Origin: Himantopus leucocephalus
Taxonomy: Eukaryota; Chordata; Aves; Charadriiformes; Recurvirostridae
Reading direction: 5' to 3'
Assembly (NCBI GenBank): GCA_003993805.1
Contig: RSEF01000005.1
Coordinates: forward strand, 41,468,755-41,532,754
DNA: 64,000 nt
This document shows positions 59,178-64,000 of the stretch, one piece after another. The translations under genes and the position numbers were made by a program. Within the stretch, counting starts at the first letter, position 1. Every line of letters begins with the position of its first letter. The notes beneath the pieces were generated by a model that saw nothing but the letters and a program-made list of their open reading frames with translations, did not search any database and was not told the origin of the DNA.

Positions 59178-62100
59178 GTAAGGCACTTGGGGAATATTTG
59201 TTGACTGGCTCTTGGGTACTGTTTGAAATTTCCAGCTTTCTGATGCTACAGAAAACCATGTATTCCCTATTGCAAGGAAGCCGGATACTGTTGTGGTTTT
59301 TTGGTGGTTTTTTTTTCCTCAGTATAGGCATTTGTGAGGGCAGGCAACATTGAATCACAGTTGCCCCTGTGCCAGTGTTGTTCATCAGAATCTCATGCAG
59401 AATCTCAGAAAATGGAATGATGAAAAAGGACTTGAAAGGGAACTGGGGAAGTGCTGGAAAGTTGAAGTTACTGACCCACTAGTGAGTGCCCTTTCAATGG
59501 ATGGCTGTGGATGATCAAACGTCCCTTTAGAGCACTTAGTATTTTCTATTGACCCATCTAGCACAATGTAGTTTTGAATTATTGTCATACATGCATTTGA
59601 GGACTAGGGAGGAATGTGTAGTGCAGTGCCTTGAATGGTTGTGGTAATGCTACTGGGCTTGTGCTTGTGTGAGAGTACCGCGTGGTGGCGTCAAAGCCTA
59701 TTTCTGGCAGAAGCTGGATGGAGAGCTATGTGCTGGCGAAGGTATTTGAGAACGCGCTGGCAGCAGATGCTGGGATGAGGTCCAGAAAGCAGCGGCTGGT
59801 ACCACAGTGTGCCTTCTCCCGCTTTCCAGTGGCTGCTTCCCAACCTTCCCTAAAGAGGCCTCCTCTTGCTCTTAGCCACCCTTTGCTCCTGTGGATACAT
59901 GCACGAACTTGTAGTCTCAGGGCAGGGGAAATGAGTCTATAATTAGTCTCAGTCAGTGCTTAAGCCAAAGACCAAGCTTGGCTTAAGCTATCCTGTGTTT
60001 AGGTATTGGGACTTATATTTAAACTTGCTGTGACAGGTAAATCCATTTGTACAGTCCTTGCATTGCACTTAGGTATTGACAAGTCTGCATCTTTCAACAC
60101 TCTAACATAAATGCTGTCATCTTTGAATATTTGGGGTGATGAGGCAGTCAAGAATCAAGGAAGAGCTATGGCTGATATGTTGTTTAGTTGGCTGCCTCTC
60201 TGGCCTTAGCTTCTCCTGACTGACTCTGATGCCTTTGCTCAAAGTTGGAGAACCTTGGCATACACAGGGATTTAGGAGTTAGGTAAAATCCAGCAAAAAC
60301 TGGATTTATTTTTTTTTTTAAAAAAAAGGCACACCAAAAAACTTTAACTGCCTCTGTTTTTGCTTCTCCCTTTTCCTCCCTCAGTTGTGTTTCTAGATTC
60401 CTCTGAGCTGTGTATGTGGAAACTAATGTTCCTGGTGTACTTTCTGCTGGGCCTGGCTCTGAGGTTATCCCACTTCCTGCTGCCTCCCCAGGGCTGCACT
60501 AACCACCCTCTCAGATGTTCCCCCACAAATAAACTGTTTTGTTCCATTTATTTCAGTGTAAACATAAATTAAGAGCTTCCCAGGAAAGAGAGCTTAAGTA
60601 GGAGCCATACTGCTTCCCTAGGGAGCCTGAGGCATTTCCAGAGCTCGGTATTTTCTGCCACCTTCCCCCACAATTAAGTGGTGGTCCTTGTCCCAAGGAT
60701 TTGGACTGTCCTTGTCATGCTGTATGGCTCATTCTTCATCTGTGTGTCTTGTTCTGGCACTCTTTGGTTGTGCCAATTTTAACCCTGTTGTAAAAAAGGC
60801 AGTTTTTCTAGCTTGAAATGTTCAGAATGGCTGAGTTCATAGCTTGTTAACATGAAGGAGAAAACTGGGAATGAAGATTTCAAGGCAGCATGCAGAGGCT
60901 CCTAAGAGTCTCTCTTTTTTTTTTTTTCTTCATTCTGGGTTGTGAACAATGAAACTGCGTGTGTGTCCTGAGAAAGACTAATCACTTGAAAAGTACCTCA
61001 GACTTCAGAAACCTGTATCTGAGATTCAGATACAGAGGTAGGCCTCACTTGGAAAGCTTCTAGAAAAGTATGACAAACTTAATGTGTATTCTACTTTACT
61101 CTTTGTAATGCTGTTCTAGGGAATAGGACTCCAGCACAATTGCCACCTTCTTGCTAGAAATTAAATTGTAAGTATGCATTTGTCTAGATTAGGTTGCCCA
61201 CTTTATTTCTCTAACAGTTTAGTGCTGCTGTGGACCTTCATTCCTTTCCCGAGTAATTTTTTTTTAATGTAATATACTTGTTTTCTAGATTTAAGGGAAG
61301 AGACTCTATTCATGGCTTCTCCATGTTTTAGAATAAGACTCGTGAGACAGTCTGTATGGTTCCAGCTATCCGTACTTGCCTAGAAAGTGAGATTGGTAGG
61401 TCAGGATGATTCTTTTTCTAATATCAAAGAGGAGTGCTGCTGACAATTTGTGGAAAGATTGTAGCGAGTCCCCTTTTGGATGAGTCATGAGTTGTTTACT
61501 GCATTCTAGTAATAATCAGTTCTCAGAGGACTCGGGATGCTCAGGAGTTTTGTTCCTCTGAAGTGCATCACAGAAAGTAGTTAGTGTAAGTACTAAATGA
61601 TTTTGTTGCAGCTTTGTTCATGCATTGTTGTTATTAATGTGATCTGAAGCCTCTATTTTGTTCTTTGTGATTAGCTAATAATTCCTCATGTAAAATTAAG
61701 CTGTGAGTAAAAATTTTCTTAACCAGTAGCTCCAGAGGAGGGCATGCTGCAGGACTCCGAACCACTGCATTGTCCTGAGGCTGGTCACCAGTTGAGTTGT
61801 TGGTTGCCTGTGGAGCCTTCTTTAAGAGAAACTGGGTTTTGCACTGACTTTGAGGGACATAACGTCTCAGTGTAGGAGCAGTAGGTACAATAAGGATACG
61901 GATGCGCAAGCCAATTAAACACTGCATTGTTATCCCTCCTGCAGCAAGCACTTCTGGGTAGGCTTTAAAAGGTAGTGAGGGCTGCTTTCAGACAGCCTGA
62001 AAAAATCTCTCTGTAGGATGGTTTAGTAGGGGGTGAAGCGAAGGCAACCGAGTGTAGCATATTTTTTGCCAGCATCCGGTGTAGCACCACTTTCTGTACT

Positions 62101-63959
62101 TGCTGAAACATGAGTCTGAAGAAGCAATAGGTTTAAATCCCCTGTTTCATTTCTAGCTCTTTTCAACCCAGCAATGACACTGTTGAGCTCCCCTGCAGTC
62201 AAGAAGGCAGGGCAGGATAGGGTAATAGGCATATTGATCCCACCAAAGCAATGAGTTTCTTTCTTAGTCGCTCTTGTGTACTAAGGCTGAATTGGTTAGG
62301 CTTATGCTTCTAATCACATCTACATTAAGATAGTATGGAGCAAACAAAATGTTGTACTACTTGAGTGGTGCTGATCTGGAGTGAAATGCTTAAAAAAAAG
62401 TCTTCATTTGTCTCTAATCACCCATTCTCAACCATCTATGTTGCTGTTCTTCATGAGCGTTTAATTTTCTTACTAGTAGCGGTAGACCTGTTTGGGGGAA
62501 TGGTAGCCTTCTGTAGTATTGAACAGTGCTGGCCTGCTCTGTAATGAATTTTGCAGAATGTTAAAAATTTGAGATTCTTAAGGAATTTCTGTGCAGACTT
62601 GCTTGACACAACTATAGGTAGGTCCCTGCATAGAAACTTAAGTCAGCCATACGTATACCATACACATATCCTATATCTTTTTCTGGTTTCATAGATGATA
62701 TGTCAAGGAAAAGCAGAACAGGTATTCTGTACGCTTATCTTCTTTTGCAGAGCTTAATCCATTATGTTTTTATACCCTTACTGTCTGTCTTTGCTTTAAA
62801 GCCAGTACGTAAAGATTCCATTTTGAATCTGAGAAAGGTTGTCTTTAGAGTCCTCTGGCTACCATCAGATTCAGGAGCCCAGTACTTCTCAGGGCAGGTC
62901 TTTTGATTCAACAGGCCAAGGTAGGTTTTGTAATATACCAACTATATCTTCAGAATTTAACAAAACTGTCAGCTGAGCCTGAAAATGAGTTCAAGGGATG
63001 GGTCTTCTAGTGATAGCTCCTGTAGGAGTAGGGGTCTATCCCTGCACTGTTTTCCTTACTTGTCACTTCATAGCTGTAAATGGTATCTAAATGATTGTTG
63101 ATGATTTAGCATTCAGAGCTCAGCTGAAAGAGTCAGGATCCCCGTTGCTGCAGAAGCCTTCTGGTTTCTTTAGGAAGCTGTTCTCAGCTTGGTAGCACCA
63201 GTTTTCTTTCTCGGGGTGCTGGGGCAGACCTGGGAAGAATTAACTCTTCCAAAAACAGCCATAAAGAAATGACCAGCATTGTCAATTTATAATCAATGGA
63301 CTTGTGTTACCAAAGTCTGAATCAGCCCTGGCTTCTCATTCCATCTTATACCACCATTGGTTCTTGTAGTGACATTAAGGTCTTTAGCAGATAGAGGAGA
63401 ACACAGAAGTGAGAAACACCAGCTTATTCTTGTTTCCTAGTTTGCTTGGGGCTAAGGTTGTTGGAGTTTAGGAGCTTGAAATAAGAAGGTGCGCTAATGA
63501 AGTCAGGAACATGCTGTCTTTCTTCTTCACCTCATCTACACATGTATCTAAAGAGTCAGCTGGCTATTATTTTGATCTACTTTTAGTATTTTGCTACTAC
63601 TCTTTCTTAATTTGGCCACCTAAGTTTGAAGAATGAGTGGCAGCGTAGTGGAAGTTAAGTGATGTCCAAAGGTGGTTGTTGGGATTTTTAACCTCTTCGC
63701 TCACTATGATCTCACACGGTGGGTTGGAGAACCCTTTCCTTCAAGGGTGATAATTTATTTGCCCTGTAATATTAGGATTATAAAGGCAGCTCAGTTTGCA
63801 CTGAGACTCCCGTTCTTTGTTAGTCTTGAAGATGGCCTTATTATTTTTTCTTACTTCAGAGTAGAAGGATGATTTTGAGTCTGATTTTTGGTATAGGTGA
63901 TAAGCCCAACTGTAATCTTCTCTTCACCAAAGAAAGTAGTGGTTTATGTAGAAGGAGGG
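59178..63959 (+). other. TTLL5 intron 12 (5' part)
   Basis: I searched for the expected next exon (LYGFDVLID, LLEVNLSPS) without success. It holds poly-T/A runs at about 60307-60327 and 60907-60928; otherwise nothing recognised. Confidence 0.75.
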
Positions 63960-64000
63960 TGTCGTGGTTTAGGCCAAATCGGCCACTGGGGACATGGGGA
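63960..64000 (+). mobile_element. Possible LTR start at right edge
   Basis: TGTCGTGGTTTAGGCCAAAT resembles the TG-initiated start common to several avian ERV LTRs. Only 41 bases are visible, so this is a weak call. Confidence 0.35.

Noticed and set aside
60718..60780. CTGTATGGCT as the start of the next TTLL5 exon (LYG...)
   Set aside because: Following codons do not read FDVLID and there is no acceptor AG at the right phase.

Overview
The window is vertebrate nuclear DNA, almost certainly from a bird. Genes are split by long introns with GT-AG junctions. The interspersed repeats are CR1 LINEs, including one copy with a CR1-type SGNH-esterase ORF1 and an AP-endonuclease/RT ORF2, and LTR termini of a type I associate with avian endogenous retroviruses. 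The species cannot be named from the sequence alone.

Three protein-coding genes are present in the order and orientation FLVCR2 (+), ERG28 (-), TTLL5 (+), which matches the human 14q24.3 arrangement. FLVCR2 is entered inside intron 1: exons 2-10 lie between 6090 and 23008, and exon 1 is upstream of the window. ERG28 is complete on the minus strand (four coding exons, 32751 down to 30686, 140 residues). TTLL5 begins in the same CpG island as ERG28 (divergent promoter, about 32.75-33.2 kb). It runs to the right edge with eleven coding exons visible (33890-59177, first 351 codons). The exon carrying the last ATP-grasp motif and the rest of the protein lie beyond the window.

Layout: 1-23.0 kb FLVCR2; 23.0-30.2 kb convergent intergenic space holding a decayed CR1 (about 25.5-28.6 kb) with a 100-N gap; 30.2-32.8 kb ERG28; 32.45-33.6 kb CpG island; 33.1-64 kb TTLL5, including a 13.3-kb intron (43352-56681) that holds CR1 fragments, a reversed LTR piece, short tandem repeats and a second 100-N gap.

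The genes are functionally unrelated: a plasma-membrane choline/haem-linked transporter, an ER scaffold of sterol synthesis, and a tubulin polyglutamylase. ERG28 and TTLL5 share promoter sequence, so their transcription may be linked. The strongest unexplained structures are a 425-bp, almost loopless inverted repeat in FLVCR2 intron 3 (11319-11743) and a perfect 17-bp stem with a 4-nt loop 30 nt inside TTLL5 intron 3 (36666-36703). I found no clearly new gene system. Exon boundaries were set by reading phase, splice dinucleotides and remembered vertebrate orthologues, not by alignment software.
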